Below are positions 36,366 through 47,968 of a DNA stretch of 64,000 bases, piece after piece; positions within the stretch are counted from its first letter, which is position 1, and the number at the start of each line of letters is the position of its first letter. The DNA comes from Strix aluco (taxonomy: Eukaryota; Chordata; Aves; Strigiformes; Strigidae). The notes beneath the pieces were generated by a model. It had not been told where the DNA came from and did not search any database. It saw only the letters and a program-made list of their open reading frames with translations. Position numbers and translations under genes: made by a program. The stretch spans positions 13,541,365 to 13,605,364 of the forward strand of contig NC_133946.1 of NCBI RefSeq assembly GCF_031877795.1, in the 5' to 3' direction.

Positions 36366-37479
36366 CTAAAAGAAGACACTGTTAGAAGATCCAGGTCTCA
36401 CTTTTGAGCCACGCTTGCTACAGCAGATTATGCAAATCCTGGACTTGGACACAGGAATTAGCCCTAAACCCAGGTGTATGGACTTAAGAGATCTGCACGC
36501 TCTCCTGCACCATATAAATTGCGTGTTTTCTGTTCTCTAATGCAAGATTATTTCTGTCTTTTCTACTTTTAACAGGATAATGATGTTCTCTGTTGACATT
36601 TTCCACTACAGCTTGTAACATTATAAGAATATCTTGATTTTTAATTCTGGAACTTTAAAGAGTGCTTACATTGGTGTCTTTGGACAGCACTCACAAAAAT
36701 ACCACAGTTTATTTAAGAGACAGCCTGCTTCTTTAGGAAAAGATATGATGCAGTAAATGATTTGTAAGAAATCTACAACAACCATCCCACCCCAGTAATA
36801 GCATCATGCGACAGATTTCCGCAGGCCCTTACTCACTTAAGCGTGAAGCTCTTGGAGTGGTCTGTGCCAAATAAACTTCTTTGAAATGGTCAGAAATCAT
36901 CCATATGGTAAAATATCATCTCGCCACTCTTTACCAATAATTCAGTTTTAGAAAAATAATTTGCAAAAAAATGTGAACCATGTTGGTCCATGCAGGGGAC
37001 CTTCCTGCAGGAAGGGCAGAGACCGTCTTGCCTGAGTCCCCTGCCCACCCCAGCTGTGTAGAAAGTAGTTGCATGGAAGAAAAGAGTGGGAGCAAACAGG
37101 TAAGATGAGAGGAAAGATGTGCAATGCTTAAAAGGATGTCTAAAGAGAGGCAGGACACAGACCTTAGTGTCTTTCCTGAGAGTAATAGTGGACTGTGTAT
37201 TAATCTCAGGCTAAAAGATAGACTAGTGAATCATAATAGGAAAAAAAAAAAAAAAGTGTGGACATTTTTAAGTTAAGCTTTTAAGAATAAATAAATCTGT
37301 AGAATGTGACATAAATCAGCTGCCTCTTTCCCCCTCCCTTCCTCCCCCACCCCCAAACACTTGCTATAGCGATTGGAAACATTTGGGTCTGAAAAAAAAG
37401 GGAAAGCTATAAGTGCTTTTTCTTTCTTTTTTTTGCCAAATCATGCAGAAGATGCTGGCAGCTGCAAAGATTCAATTAT

Positions 37480-37800
37480 ACACAATGCAAAAAATAATTT
37501 AAAAAAATAATGGCACTTGAAAAAAAATTGCCTCTCCAGAAATTGCGTGGAACAATAAATCTGTTAATTAGCTAATTAATATTCAATTGGGGTCAGTGGG
37601 CTTAATAGAACCTTTTTCTGAGACCCAAGAAATTTTCCAATCACAATGTTAAGTCTGCCCACTTTCATTATCATCTAAGCGCAGGCAGCCCTTATCTGGC
37701 CGCCAGGCGCCCAGGAACAATGCGGCACCATTATCATCCCCATGCAGTGGGTGCGGGTACCACAGTCGGATGTTGCAGGCTGTGAAGTAAAAATGCTTGA
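37480..37800. promoter_or_regulatory. Candidate enhancer with a 16-bp homeodomain palindrome and GATA sites
   Basis: The sequence at 37564-37579 is the perfect palindrome TTAATTAGCTAATTAA. Three WGATAR words follow (37668-37673, 37692-37697 and TTATCA at 37731-37736), with AACAATG SOX-like and ATTCAAT words between. Non-coding. LMO1 itself works in GATA-containing complexes, so autoregulation is an attractive but untested idea. Confidence 0.35.
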
Positions 37801-38815
37801 GCATTTAGGGTAATTGATATATGGGTTCTGCTGTATTGTTTAGGGCTGTTTGTTTGCTCTACTGGTATTTAAGGCAGCGGAGCATCAGAAGATTGATTTT
37901 CATTGGTTGCCATTTTTTATTTTTTTTTTAACGAAATCGATGACAAGTTGTCAGTGCGGGACCCTGACCAATAGCATCCAGCAAGTCCTCCCCACGGCGA
38001 GAGGGCTGCCATCAGCCAGGCACACACGGAGGTGCCGGGGCAGTGAGCTCCCCATGCCTTCCGCCGTATCTCGTCCAGCAGAGATGCTGCAGTAACGCTC
38101 GCCTCTGCAGGGCCGACAGTTAAACCCACATCACTATAAAAAGGGACACATTTATACCAGTATCACTATAAAAGAGGACAAAATGCAGGATCTAGGTTAT
38201 TAATGGTGGTAGCTGCTTTTATTTATTTTTCCAAGGGACTGCAGCTTTCTGCTGTAAGACCTGCTGTCTCTTTCTTCCCTTGATATCAAAATATGAAAGT
38301 GGGTCTGTTGTGTTTGGGTCCCCCTGCTGCCCCCAGGTTAAGAGAACGCTGTAGATTACAGCTTTTGGAGTTCACCAGACTGAGTACTGTTGTTTATGGT
38401 ATTCCACAACATTTCATAAAACAGTTTGTGACCGAAATTACATTTGTTGTTTAGCTGGTTGTAAATCCTCCAGGTTAGCCTAGAAAGGCCATCTAGGTCC
38501 AAGCAGTTTGACACAGACTCCTTAAATCACTGTCCCAGGCCCCTGGCATGTACCGTACTCTTCTGATGATTAGGTTTTAAATGAAAAATACGATTGGCGT
38601 TAACTCTACAGAATGGGGACTTGATCTACAGGACCTACCTGCCCCTCCACTTCTTCAAAGAGTTTCATCTCCACATGCTATTGCAAGTGACACCAAAGAG
38701 GGTAAAAGTTGCCTGAATACTTTGCAGTTGCCTAATTCAACTGCTTAAAGTTTCTCCAAGAGCTTCTCCAATGAGGAGCAATTCAGGTTTCCCGCCCTTT
38801 GCACAGCTCCCTCAC

Positions 38816-38972
38816 CGGCCCTAGGTTTGTCTGGGAGATAATCTTGGAGAGCTGAAGAAGTGGAAAAGAGGTTTTTCACTGGAAATTTGGAGACTGGGAA
38901 ATTCTTTTTCTTTCCTTCTTTTCCCCTTTCCCTTTCTTGCAAAGGATCCCTGTTGTCAGTATTCAGGGGAGA
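38816..38972 (-). CDS. Candidate internal exon of the minus-strand gene
   Basis: 52 codons plus one base. It starts right after an in-frame TAG that is part of the proposed acceptor (caattatag) and ends at a GTGAGG donor, giving phase 0 in and 1 out. The product is Lys/Arg/Glu-rich followed by a protein-like segment (NLFSTSSALQDYLPDKPRA). The purine-rich run at its centre is both a Lys/Arg/Glu codon run and low-complexity DNA, which lowers confidence. Confidence 0.37.
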
Positions 38973-39579
38973 CTATAATTGCTTAAAAACTGATAATTTG
39001 GCAAGTATTTCCCAGGTGACATGCCTGTCGGTTATTTGTGTACTTAACTTTAAACTAGAAACTCCTGGTTATGGATGGCTTATCCCTGAGTCTGCTGGTG
39101 CTGGAAACGAACATTTCAGGTGATTTCTTGACAGTGAAGCTATAGGTTAAATGATTTACAGGTGCTGGCTTTTCTTGGTGGCGGCTCCTCAGCCTGGTGC
39201 ACCGCGAGGAAGTTTTCTCCCAGAGCTGTCAGGAGGACGCGGGTGTTTGTTGGACAGGGAGATTTCTGGAGGAGACAGGAAGGTGCTGTATGTGAGGGGC
39301 AGGGGCAGCCCTTCCAGGCCGTCAGCCAGATGCTTGTACTTCCACTCCAGTCCTGCCGTGGTTTTTCCAGTTAGCTTTTTCAGCCCGACTTCACAGGGCT
39401 CACATACTTTGTTTTAGGGGCACAGGCTGGGGAGGGGGAAATAATTTTTCTTCTTTCTCCTTCAACTTTCTTCCAAGCCACCGGACTTTTATATTTATTT
39501 CCTGGGTAGCCTATGTGCAGTTATTCTGATTAAATCCCACTCGCCACCCCTCTGCTATAGCGTGTGTGCATACCCTAAA

Positions 39580-40040
39580 CCTTAAAAGGAAAATAAAAGC
39601 TGCTATTTCCTATTTTCATAAATGAAAAGATGTTTCAAGTATTGGGAGACACTGAAAGAAATTCTGCAGTTTGAAGATACTTCAACTTAACTACTAATTG
39701 CAGAGGACCAGTGGGCGTAATTTTGGCACTATATTAGCTTTGCCACTCCATGAATAATTTGCATACAAAATGCTTTATTTTGGCAATCTATTAAAGAGCT
39801 ATACAGTATTTGTGGCTTATCGCATTCACACAGGAAGCAGGATCCTTGGCCATCTCGTTAAATTCTGTTGATGCATAACAATTTAAAGCATGGCACAAGC
39901 TGGTATGACATTTAAAGATGCCTTCACTTAATTATATTACACAAATATTGGGTTGTTTATCCTTGGGAATAAAGTCTTTTTGAAGTCAAAGTTGGCATGC
40001 GTATAAAGGAGTAAATTTTAACTGATCCCTCAAGTGGGCC
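39580..40040. promoter_or_regulatory. Candidate conserved non-coding element with POU octamer
   Basis: This AT-rich, CpG-poor block has ATTTGCAT at 39757-39764, ATGCATAACAAT (POU/SOX-like) near 39870 and several TAATTA/TTAATTA words. No open frame. It ends about 60 nt from the proposed exon 40100-40213. Confidence 0.3.
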
Positions 40041-40099
40041 TCCTAGCCGCAAATTGGGGTTCTTGCATTTTTTAAATTATTTGTGATAAGAAGCATTAC

Positions 40100-40213
40100 A
40101 CTTTGAATACAGCCACTGGAGTTTGTTTGGTACTCCCCCTCTTCTTCTCCTCTAATGGAAAATACGCTCTTTAGGAATAAATTGTCACATGAAACCAGAG
40201 GGGTAAGTGTAGG
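40100..40213 (-). CDS. Candidate internal exon of the minus-strand gene
   Basis: Exactly 38 codons between a very good acceptor (gtttgtcccatttctcccccgcag) and a moderate donor (GTAATG), phase 0 on both sides, matching the phase of 38816-38972. It reads PTLTPLVSCDNLFLKSVFSI and then an acidic stretch (GEEEGEYQTNSSG). The function is unknown. The strong polypyrimidine acceptor is the best single piece of evidence. Confidence 0.35.
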
Positions 40214-42048
40214 CTGCGGGGGAGAAATGGGACAAACAGTGGTGGTCATAATAGTTTGTGGCTGCAAAAAATCCTTACTTTTGTCTTCAACAGGAGGAAA
40301 AAGTCATGTAACACTGTCTATAGACTGCATTGAAGCAATGGGGAAATTAGGGTAAAAGAAAAATCAATGCCTTTTTTATCCCCAGAAGGATAATCAGCAT
40401 GAAGCAAACAGTGGAGTTTGGGTTTCTCTGTAGATAACAAATTGAAAGGCTGCAAATCTAAAATTCACATTGTTCACTTTAGTGGGGTGATCACATTTTC
40501 TTCAGTGGTAGAGGTACTCTTACATATATCCCATGCAGAAGCTGAAGGGAAAAAGACTGAGAATGGGCTGGGCAGAGGGGTACCCAGCTCAGTAAAAGGC
40601 ACATACATAGAGATCCTAGATGAGGAAAATAAAACCATCCATTTGCCAGTGTTGGGAAGAAAGTGTGATCATTTTGCTTTGTAGATGATGTTAATAATAG
40701 AGAATAGATCAAATTTTGGCTCACTGCACAGTAAAAGGGAAGATTGCTGTGTGATAAAAATGCGGGATTGGATCAGGAGCTTTCCTCCATTTCCTGCCCC
40801 ACTTTGATGAGCAAAAAAAGAGAAAAAAAAAATGTAAAGAAAAGAAAACAAAAACCAACCAATCAAACCAAAAAAACTAGGGAACAGTCCTACCTAACCT
40901 TACTTGTAAATAAATGGGATGACCTCCAGGTACAGACAGACCATCACTTAGAGGGTCACTGCATGTCAGTTGAGCTATATTAAATGGCCTTCTGTCCCCT
41001 TCTAGACTTATTTTAGAATCAAAATGTGGTGGCTTGAAATGTTTGCTGGGTTGGGTAATCAGAAACATTCAGTTCACCCAATTCTTGCATTATGTAGGAA
41101 AAATATATGGTATTTCTCTCTCGCCAAAACCAGCCATACAGAAGGCATTCACTAAACACAGCTTAGAGTGTTTGTCTGGGTAGTTATAACTAATATTTCT
41201 CTCCTTTGGTTTAGTTGAGATGTTCACTCTTATAGAAAAATTAACTTTATATCCCATTTCTTAGTATACTTGTTCAGCTATTTAGAGCATTTTTAAAAAA
41301 CTGGTGTATCTATACTAATTTTAATTCTGTAGTTTCTCTTATTCAGCCACAGTTCTGCCAGCTGCAGCTCTGAGCTGCAGTTCACTGGGAAACTTCTTTG
41401 TCCCTAAAGATAAAGTCTCAAAAAGCTGAAAAGAAGGGCTGGTGCTGGCGTGGTGGCCTCATCTCCTTCTTACTTATACTTCGCAAAACTCCGCTGCTGT
41501 GAATAGGTATCTTGAAAAACATGCAGGCCAGTGGGAATTAGCATCACTGCACCAGAGGCAGAACCACTTCTTTCACTCAAGGAGAAGTTTGGGTCCTCAG
41601 TCTACTTTTGGCTTTGTTGTGTGTGTCCCCTATAATTAATTAACTAACAAGCTGATATAAAGTAATTTTATATATCACGGATTATTGATAAAATCAGTGT
41701 TAAGTATATTAGCAATTAGGAAACTAAGAGGATGTTAGGAATCCTTACGTCCAATTAAGTACTATGATTTAAATTACCATCTTCCCATTATCCTCCATTT
41801 CAATCTATAAACTGTCCCTTATTGATGATGGATGTGTATAGATGCACTCCTGGAGGAGCTACACCATGTCTTGGACTATCTGCCTGTGCAGCGGGACAGA
41901 TCCGTGCACAGGCACTATGTTCTGACCCCCAACCATTCGGTCGGTCAGACTGAGGCACCTGAGTGTCTTCAAACACACAAGCTGCCTTAGCCTAAATCCC
42001 ATGGATTTTTGGTAAAATTTAAGAGCTCCAACTTTGTCCTTAGATCAC

Positions 42049-42240
42049 TGCAGCTTCGTGAGTGCTGGCATATCTTGTCATTGCTGGTGACCATGGCCAA
42101 AAATGCGGGGACGTGCTCCTGAAGCGGGCAGACGTGGAGCAGGGTCTGAGTCCTGCCAGTGTCCTTGAGCGGTGCAGCCCCACTGAGGTGGCCTGAAAGC
42201 CAGCACGGGGCTGCACTGGGGTGCTCTGCCCCAAGGTGCT
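42049..42240 (-). CDS. Candidate internal exon of the minus-strand gene (weak, frame unclear)
   Basis: 64 codons in phase 0 between acceptor gctaatttacag and a weak GTGATC donor. All three minus-strand frames are largely open here. The phase-1 frame looks more protein-like (for example QEHVPAFLAMVTSNDKICQH) than the phase-0 frame that fits the neighbours. The exon is plausible but its frame is unresolved. Confidence 0.15.
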
Positions 42241-42886
42241 CTGTAAATTAGCTAGGCACATCAATAGCTTTTAAATTCTGGCCTTAAAGCTTTGGTCCTC
42301 AAAGTGTTGTGGTACCTGCCTTTAACTGGTTATGGCATTTCTAATGACTGGAGCAGGGGTGAGCAACTCCCACTGGTGTAGTTTTTTATCGGGAGTTGGA
42401 CATTACCTAACTTTAAGGATCTGCACCGAAGGACTGGCTTGAGTTACAGCCTGACAGTACGTATTTTCATCCACTCATCTGCCCTATAATCTGTTAGAGG
42501 ACTAATCTGTTACTAAAAGGAAAAGGTATTAATTTTTAGTCCTTCTAAGCAAAAAAAAAAAGTAATTTCTGCACAGAAATATTCTTAAGTATCAGAGAGG
42601 AAAAGTCTCCTAAAAGCTGTGCTTTGTAGCAATGTAGCAGATCTCCTCCTGCGACTACTTCTGACACAAAGTAAACAGCATTCATATCTACCCTGGTAAA
42701 CAGCACATTCCTTACTGCTTCTACCAAGTGCAGCTCTAATATTTATCTTATACTTTCTATTTGTTGTGAGATTTGGTTGAATAAATTTTAGCTTCATAAT
42801 AAACATCTCTCAGAGTTAATGGACCAGCAGCAAGGCTGCTGAGCATCAAGCCACACCAGCAACGCCAGCAACTCCCGGGGAATTAC

Positions 42887-43115
42887 TTGCAGGTGCAGGT
42901 ACTTGGCAATGCCTGGGGCTTGCCAAATGCAGGCAGTAATGACTGGCATAAAAAGTTTGGCTGGTGCTTTAGATGAACCGGGCATGCTGCAACGCCAGAG
43001 CTCACAGATCTCCTGCCCCCAGTTCAGCAGCAGTTCCACCAGATATCTGTCTGCAGTCAGGACAAGGGCCTCATTGCTGTGGTCATAACACCCTGGAAGC
43101 AGGCTGCTGCGAAGC
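42887..43115 (-). CDS. Candidate internal exon of the minus-strand gene (helical, well supported by composition)
   Basis: 76 codons between a strong acceptor (tttttcttactttccacattatgtccttag) and donor GTAATT, phase 2 in and 0 out. The translation is helix-like and hydrophobic with conserved-looking Trp and Cys (LVLTADRYLVELLLNWGQEI, then CSMPGSSKAPAKLFMPVITA). The frame stays open past the donor, so a longer exon is possible. No domain is recognised, although an armadillo- or HEAT-like helical repeat would fit the look. Confidence 0.4.
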
Positions 43116-43172
43116 CTAAGGACATAATGTGGAAAGTAAGAAAAATCTGCAGTATCAGCTCATACTCAATAA

Positions 43173-43229
43173 CTCTTTTTTTTTCTTTCTTTTCTTTCTT
43201 CTTTTTCTTTTTTCTTTTTTTTTTTTTAA
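43173..43229 (+). repeat. Polypyrimidine tract
   Basis: Almost uninterrupted T/C run (CTTT, TTCTT and T12-type units), purine-rich on the minus strand. It lies about 60 nt upstream, on the minus strand, of the proposed exon ending at 43115. Because its minus-strand sequence is purine, it cannot serve as the acceptor pyrimidine tract. Confidence 0.85.
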
Positions 43230-44091
43230 TCACTTAATATAAAATGGAGAGCACCAATTTTTGTAGCTACATCAATTCTTAGTTGTAAGGAGTTAGGAAA
43301 CACACGATGTATGGACTGTAGCTATTTGTCACTGACGTGCGAGCATGCAGTCCCAGCCCTCACACCATACCTAGCCAGAAGGTCACTATCCAGCCTTTTC
43401 AGGTTTTCAAGTGCAGTTGTATAAGGCACAGCCATGCCACGGCAGTGCAAGCCTTGGTCCTCACGGGATCAGCTACCTGCCTTTTCTCTATGCATTTTTC
43501 AAAGCGTAACTCTGAACATGAGCAGAACCAGAAGCTCGAGAGCCAGCTGGCACGGTGGCTGGGACCAGAGCTGAACGGAGCGGGCAGAACAAGCAGGAGG
43601 TGTTGAGGGGGGAGGCTGCGCGGGGAAGACAAGCATGATGTGATTACCAAACCACGCGGCTGCTCTGATCTTGAGCTCTTCAGGGCCTTTTTAATTTCAG
43701 TGGATGATGCCTGATTTGCAGGTAGAATTTGGGCCTTTAGGCTAATTTTACTTAATCTTACAGGATCTCTTGAGAGATTTTTAATGGGAACTCCGTATTA
43801 ACTGTCCTTACAGCTGCACATCCAAAGATTATTTAAACTTGAATGCCTTCTCAGCCTTTATCATTGAACATCACAAACTACTATTTCCACCCTTTTCACC
43901 AAGCCCTTGATTCTTCCTTCATCCCTATGCTGTTGCAGCTGCAGTGTCTCTCTTTGAGGTTGTCCCCTCCTCTTACGGTTTCTAAGAGTGGGACTTTCTA
44001 TGGCAAGATGTACTCGTGTCATTCTTCCTTTTCTTGTTTGTGGGAATCATCTATCAGCAGTAGCAATACTGTTGTGCCTGGAGGCCTCAAC

Positions 44092-44142
44092 CAAGTTCTA
44101 AACATATAAAAATGGGGACCATAGGTGAAGTCCTGATAACAA
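44092..44142 (-). CDS. Candidate 51-nt exon of the minus-strand gene (weak)
   Basis: The acceptor is excellent, with a long pyrimidine tract (ctctctatgccttttttttc... ending in ttctccag before 44142). The frame CYQDFTYGPHFYMFRT stays open well past the proposed weak GTTGAG donor. Phase 2 in and 2 out would fit the exons at 45653 and 43115. The donor choice was driven by phase, so this is tentative. Confidence 0.18.
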
Positions 44143-45652
44143 CTGGAGAAGCCCAACAAAACAGAAAAAAAAGGCATAGAGAGGTTGAACGACTCAAGCA
44201 AACACACATGGAAAGTAACTGCCCCAGAAATAACAAGTCCCCTGTGACCTTGGTTAATGTTCTGCTCTTTGATCTGCCTGTCTTCTGGGGACTAGTCCTC
44301 CCTAGCACTGCAGAGCTGCAGGATGGACGTGCTGTAGGGAGCCGGGCCATCCATACATTTCTAGCATGAGAAGAATGGCATTTGAATCACACCCCAGACT
44401 GAGCTGCACTTGAGCTTGTGTGGGAGGTGCGTGTGCCTTCAAAGACAGGGCTTCGCTTCTGAAAATTACCTTGGCAATAACAGATGACTACAAACACCCT
44501 ATCAGTCTTATTCTTCTAGTTTGCTTCCACCTCCATCATACTGGGGGGGAGGCTGCCTCCAGGATCTGGTTAGACTTTCATGGTCTGTGCACTTACGTGC
44601 CGTCAGGTATGTGCATGAGAAGTGTTTTACCCCTGATATTTGGCTGTTTCTCATGTGTGACAGAAACCTGCTGTGTTCTTTTTGCTTGTTCTAATGTCTC
44701 ACACTCCACATGTACCTGGTCTGTTTAGTTATCACACTGAAACGTGCTCCAGTATTAGCTCATTGTTGTTCACATGTACAGGGTAACACCTCTGAACAAT
44801 ACGGTCCGTGACATCTGTGTTGGCATTGCTTGCATTAAATGACAGCTTTTCATACAAGCACTAAATTAAATCCTGAGTGGATATAAAACAAGATGGCTCT
44901 ACTGAGTTGCAATTCTCAAGCCCTGCTTAGCTGTCTTCTCACCCACCAGTGCAGAGTCATACGATGGACTTCACAAGGCTGGTTGGGAGCACTGCTTAGT
45001 CAGAAATCAGTATGATTTATGTTTTTCTTTTTCCTAACATGATGGATATCAGCCATAGGACCTGAGCTTCTTTTTGATTAGCTCTTAGTGTTGACCTGTC
45101 CCACTCATCTAATGCACAGTTTAGTATGTGGAATGTTATATTTGAAAAGTTATTATTTAAATACCTTGTTTTGTCATAAATGCAATAATTTGAAAGGCAT
45201 AAATAATAGGGAGATTCTCCACAGCACACATTAATTTCCTGATGTTTTTATCACATACGTAATGGAAAGTACAATTACCAGTTACTTTGCCATCATTGTT
45301 AACACTGATAATTAAAAGTAACTGATATATAAAATACTATGCAATAACTGCATTTCCCCTCGTATCTGAGTTATCTCCATTATCACAAATGCTACACTCC
45401 CTTCTACCAGCACCCACCAGTGAAATGTGTGGTGAGTGTTTTGCAACATGTTCCCGGGTAGTATGGGACAGGATTTAGCACCACCTAGGAGGGATGCAAA
45501 TGATATAGCATGCATGCTTGTAAGGCTGTAAAGAGCATTGGGGTGCTGCTGCTGCTGCTGTTACAATAAATGAGATTGCTGTGCACATGGCTTTCTATGA
45601 ACTCCTATTACTTGCAAAAGATGATCTTGACCAGCCAATTATGTCAGATTAC

Positions 45653-45933
45653 CACTGGCTATGAAACAAGGATCTAATCTGAATCTTATTGATGCTAATG
45701 AACATTTTTATGCTAACTTGAAAAGGTGCTGTTGGATCAAGCAGCAAATTATTTTCTTCCAGGGTATTTAAATTTTGATTGTGTCCCACAAAACTAGAAT
45801 CTCTTGGGTCTACTGAGCAGTGCATAACTCTTGCCCTGTTACAAGGAAAATGTAGAGGCTGACATTGATGAAACAAGGTGGATCTCTCCTTCTGCCAGCT
45901 ATTTGACGGTTGTGACACATTGTCTTCTGCCAT
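45653..45933 (-). CDS. Candidate (possibly first coding) exon of the minus-strand gene
   Basis: An open frame begins at an ATG at 45931-45933, just after an in-frame TAG, and continues for more than 90 codons to a good donor (GTAATC, exon end 45653, phase 2). It starts MAEDNVSQPSNSWQKER and later has LNTLEENNLLLDPTAPFQ. Codon choice is purine-first, as in real genes, although the DNA is AT-rich. It could be the initiating exon; alternatively an acceptor (gtcaaatag) at 45899 would make 45653-45898 an internal exon joined in phase 2 to 47188-47339. The product is not recognised. Confidence 0.38.
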
Positions 45934-47187
45934 GAGTTCCTACTAGAGACTCGGTTGTTGGTACGGAGGGCAGGGTCAGCGGTATAAACTTTCAGAGCTT
46001 CAAAAAAAACCCAGCCACAAGGTGTTTCTATAAAGCACGTATTTCTGGCCTACTTGAATCCAGCTGTGTGACTTTCAGGTCAGGAAGAGGAATTACAATA
46101 CAATCTTCGCTAACTTTTGATTCTCCACAAAAGGTCTTAACAAAATTGGATGAGTTTTATATGAATATGTTAGCAGGGTGTAGAATAACTCTTTGCTTGC
46201 CTTCTTCTCACTGAACTGGTAGGTAGCCTTTCTAGTGTGAATAGAGCCCTTTTTTTTGTAATGAAAGACTTATGAAAATATAATAAGTGAATGGAAAGAG
46301 AAGCACAGTAAGTTCTGCATCTTTTCATTGATCTGTTATTTTTAGTAAATCGCATGTAATCATAACACAAAATCCTTGAACTATGATGTGACAAAAATAA
46401 TCAGAAATCAAGCTCAACCTGAAAAGTAAAGGCATCAGCTCATACAGTTCATGAAAGCAAGAATATATTTTAGACAGTCTAGTTAGCATATTGCAATCTA
46501 TTTAGCAATGTAGTTAGCATACCACTGTATCTGGTGCAGTGCTGTGTTCCTTATTAATTTTCAATACGTTTATTTGCCTGCTTTATACTTCAGATCTGCT
46601 GGGTGCTGTCAGATGTGTTACTCCACTTCCTCGGATTGAATCCAGGGTTTACCGTCTACTTGCCTGCCACTGCAACTCTTGCAACACCTGTGCTCACCCC
46701 AGGTAGGGGCATAGGAGATGGGTGTTAGGAGGGCAGTTCAACATCCAGTGTGAACACGTGAAGCAAAAATTAATTATAACATGTACTGTATGTGATGGAA
46801 ATGAGTAACTGCCTAATTATGTCTCCTGTTTCCATTCAGATGAATTAACGTTTGTTGTGAGCCCTTGGGAAACCAGACACACTTTAAAGTTGTAATGAGT
46901 GCTATCATTATTGCTTTTGACAGTCATTGAAGTATAATTATCTGATCATCTATCTTTAAAAAAAATCAAAACTTGTTATATATGAGTTCTGGGCTGGCAA
47001 ATTACAGAACAGTCACCTTAGGACCTCAACCACTCAGCTATTTTCTGTAGTGGCACTGCCATCTCCTGGAAAAACAGAAGTTGTGCTTTCAAATTTTTCA
47101 CTTTGAGATGAAAGAAACTTTTCTAGAGCAAAAGGTTAAGTACAAAAGCCAACAACATCTTAAAGGGGTTAGGAGTTGCTGACATAC

Positions 47188-47339
47188 CTGGTTTCAATGT
47201 TAGAAATGGCTGCATGGCTCTCTGTTATCAAAGGATTTTGTGGAGGAACAAGAATGGATGTGATGTTTGGAGTGTTATGGGCTACTCCTATCAAAAGGAG
47301 ATGGTAAGTACTGCTAGGTGCTCCAGTGGTTTGGTGTTT
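47188..47339 (-). CDS. Candidate internal exon upstream on the minus strand
   Basis: An open frame reads through SSTYHLLLIGVAHNTPNITS and ends at a strong donor (CAG followed by GTATGT, exon end 47188). The acceptor (ttttgtaaag) is weak. It would leave in phase 2, fitting the internal-exon version of 45653-45898. The same stretch could instead be conserved non-coding DNA. Confidence 0.27.
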
Positions 47340-47779
47340 CTTTACAAAACTTAACACATCATGAATTGTCCACCAAGAAATTGTGCAGTATTACTTTACT
47401 CAATGCCCCCAGCAGTCAGTAACCCAGAAACAGATACTTTCAGATTATGGGATTTTAGCAGTAAAAAGGTTTGTATTGAAGTTTCATCTGAAAGGAGATG
47501 GTATTGTATTTTTTTGCCTGCTTTCTTGTCTTTTCCTGAGCCACCCTGTGATAATTAGCATTGATCATCCTACCAACTTAGTAGTGGTTCTGGCTGCCAC
47601 TGAAGGATTTCCCCCAACCCCAAACAGTGCTACGTTGGTTTTGTTACTCAGATTTTACATTTGTCCATATCCCCGCTTGTTCTCTGTCCCAATGCCAGCT
47701 TTTCCATCAGTGAGCTTGGACCTCTGGCTGCCATGTGTGACCTTCAGCCTCAAGAGGAACTGTTAGATGAGTCTCTCAC

Positions 47780-47968
47780 ACTCTTTCCAGGCTCAGCTTC
47801 TCTGACTGGCTCCAAGACCAGCTGGAGGATGAAACTGTGGCTCTGCCTGCAGTAGAGGGGGACTCTTCTCCCTGCCTCAGCTCCCTCTTCTAGAAATGAG
47901 TGGGGAGATGGGCACCCATGTCTCATGTGGAGCTGCCCTTCCTCAGGAGACAGACCGGTGAAGCACAT
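47780..47968 (-). CDS. Candidate upstream exon on the minus strand, possible alternative start
   Basis: 63 codons run from an ATG at 47966-47968, shortly downstream of an in-frame TGA, to a reasonable donor (GTGAGA, exon end 47780), phase 0 out. The translation is GC-richer and mixed (GLSPEEGQLHMRHGCPSPHS, then HSFILQLVLEPVREAE). The start context is weak. It is the outermost segment I would attach to the candidate gene and may not belong to it. Confidence 0.24.

Noticed and set aside
43399..43650. Minus-strand exon-like frame ending at a GTAGCT donor (about 43463)
   Set aside because: The donor leaves phase 0, which would put stops into the next proposed exon (43115). No alternative phase is open.
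45418..45486. Short minus-strand segment with strong acceptor (ccctcctag) and strong donor (GTGGGT)
   Set aside because: Its phase does not fit the neighbours 45653 and 44142, and it is too short to judge as coding.
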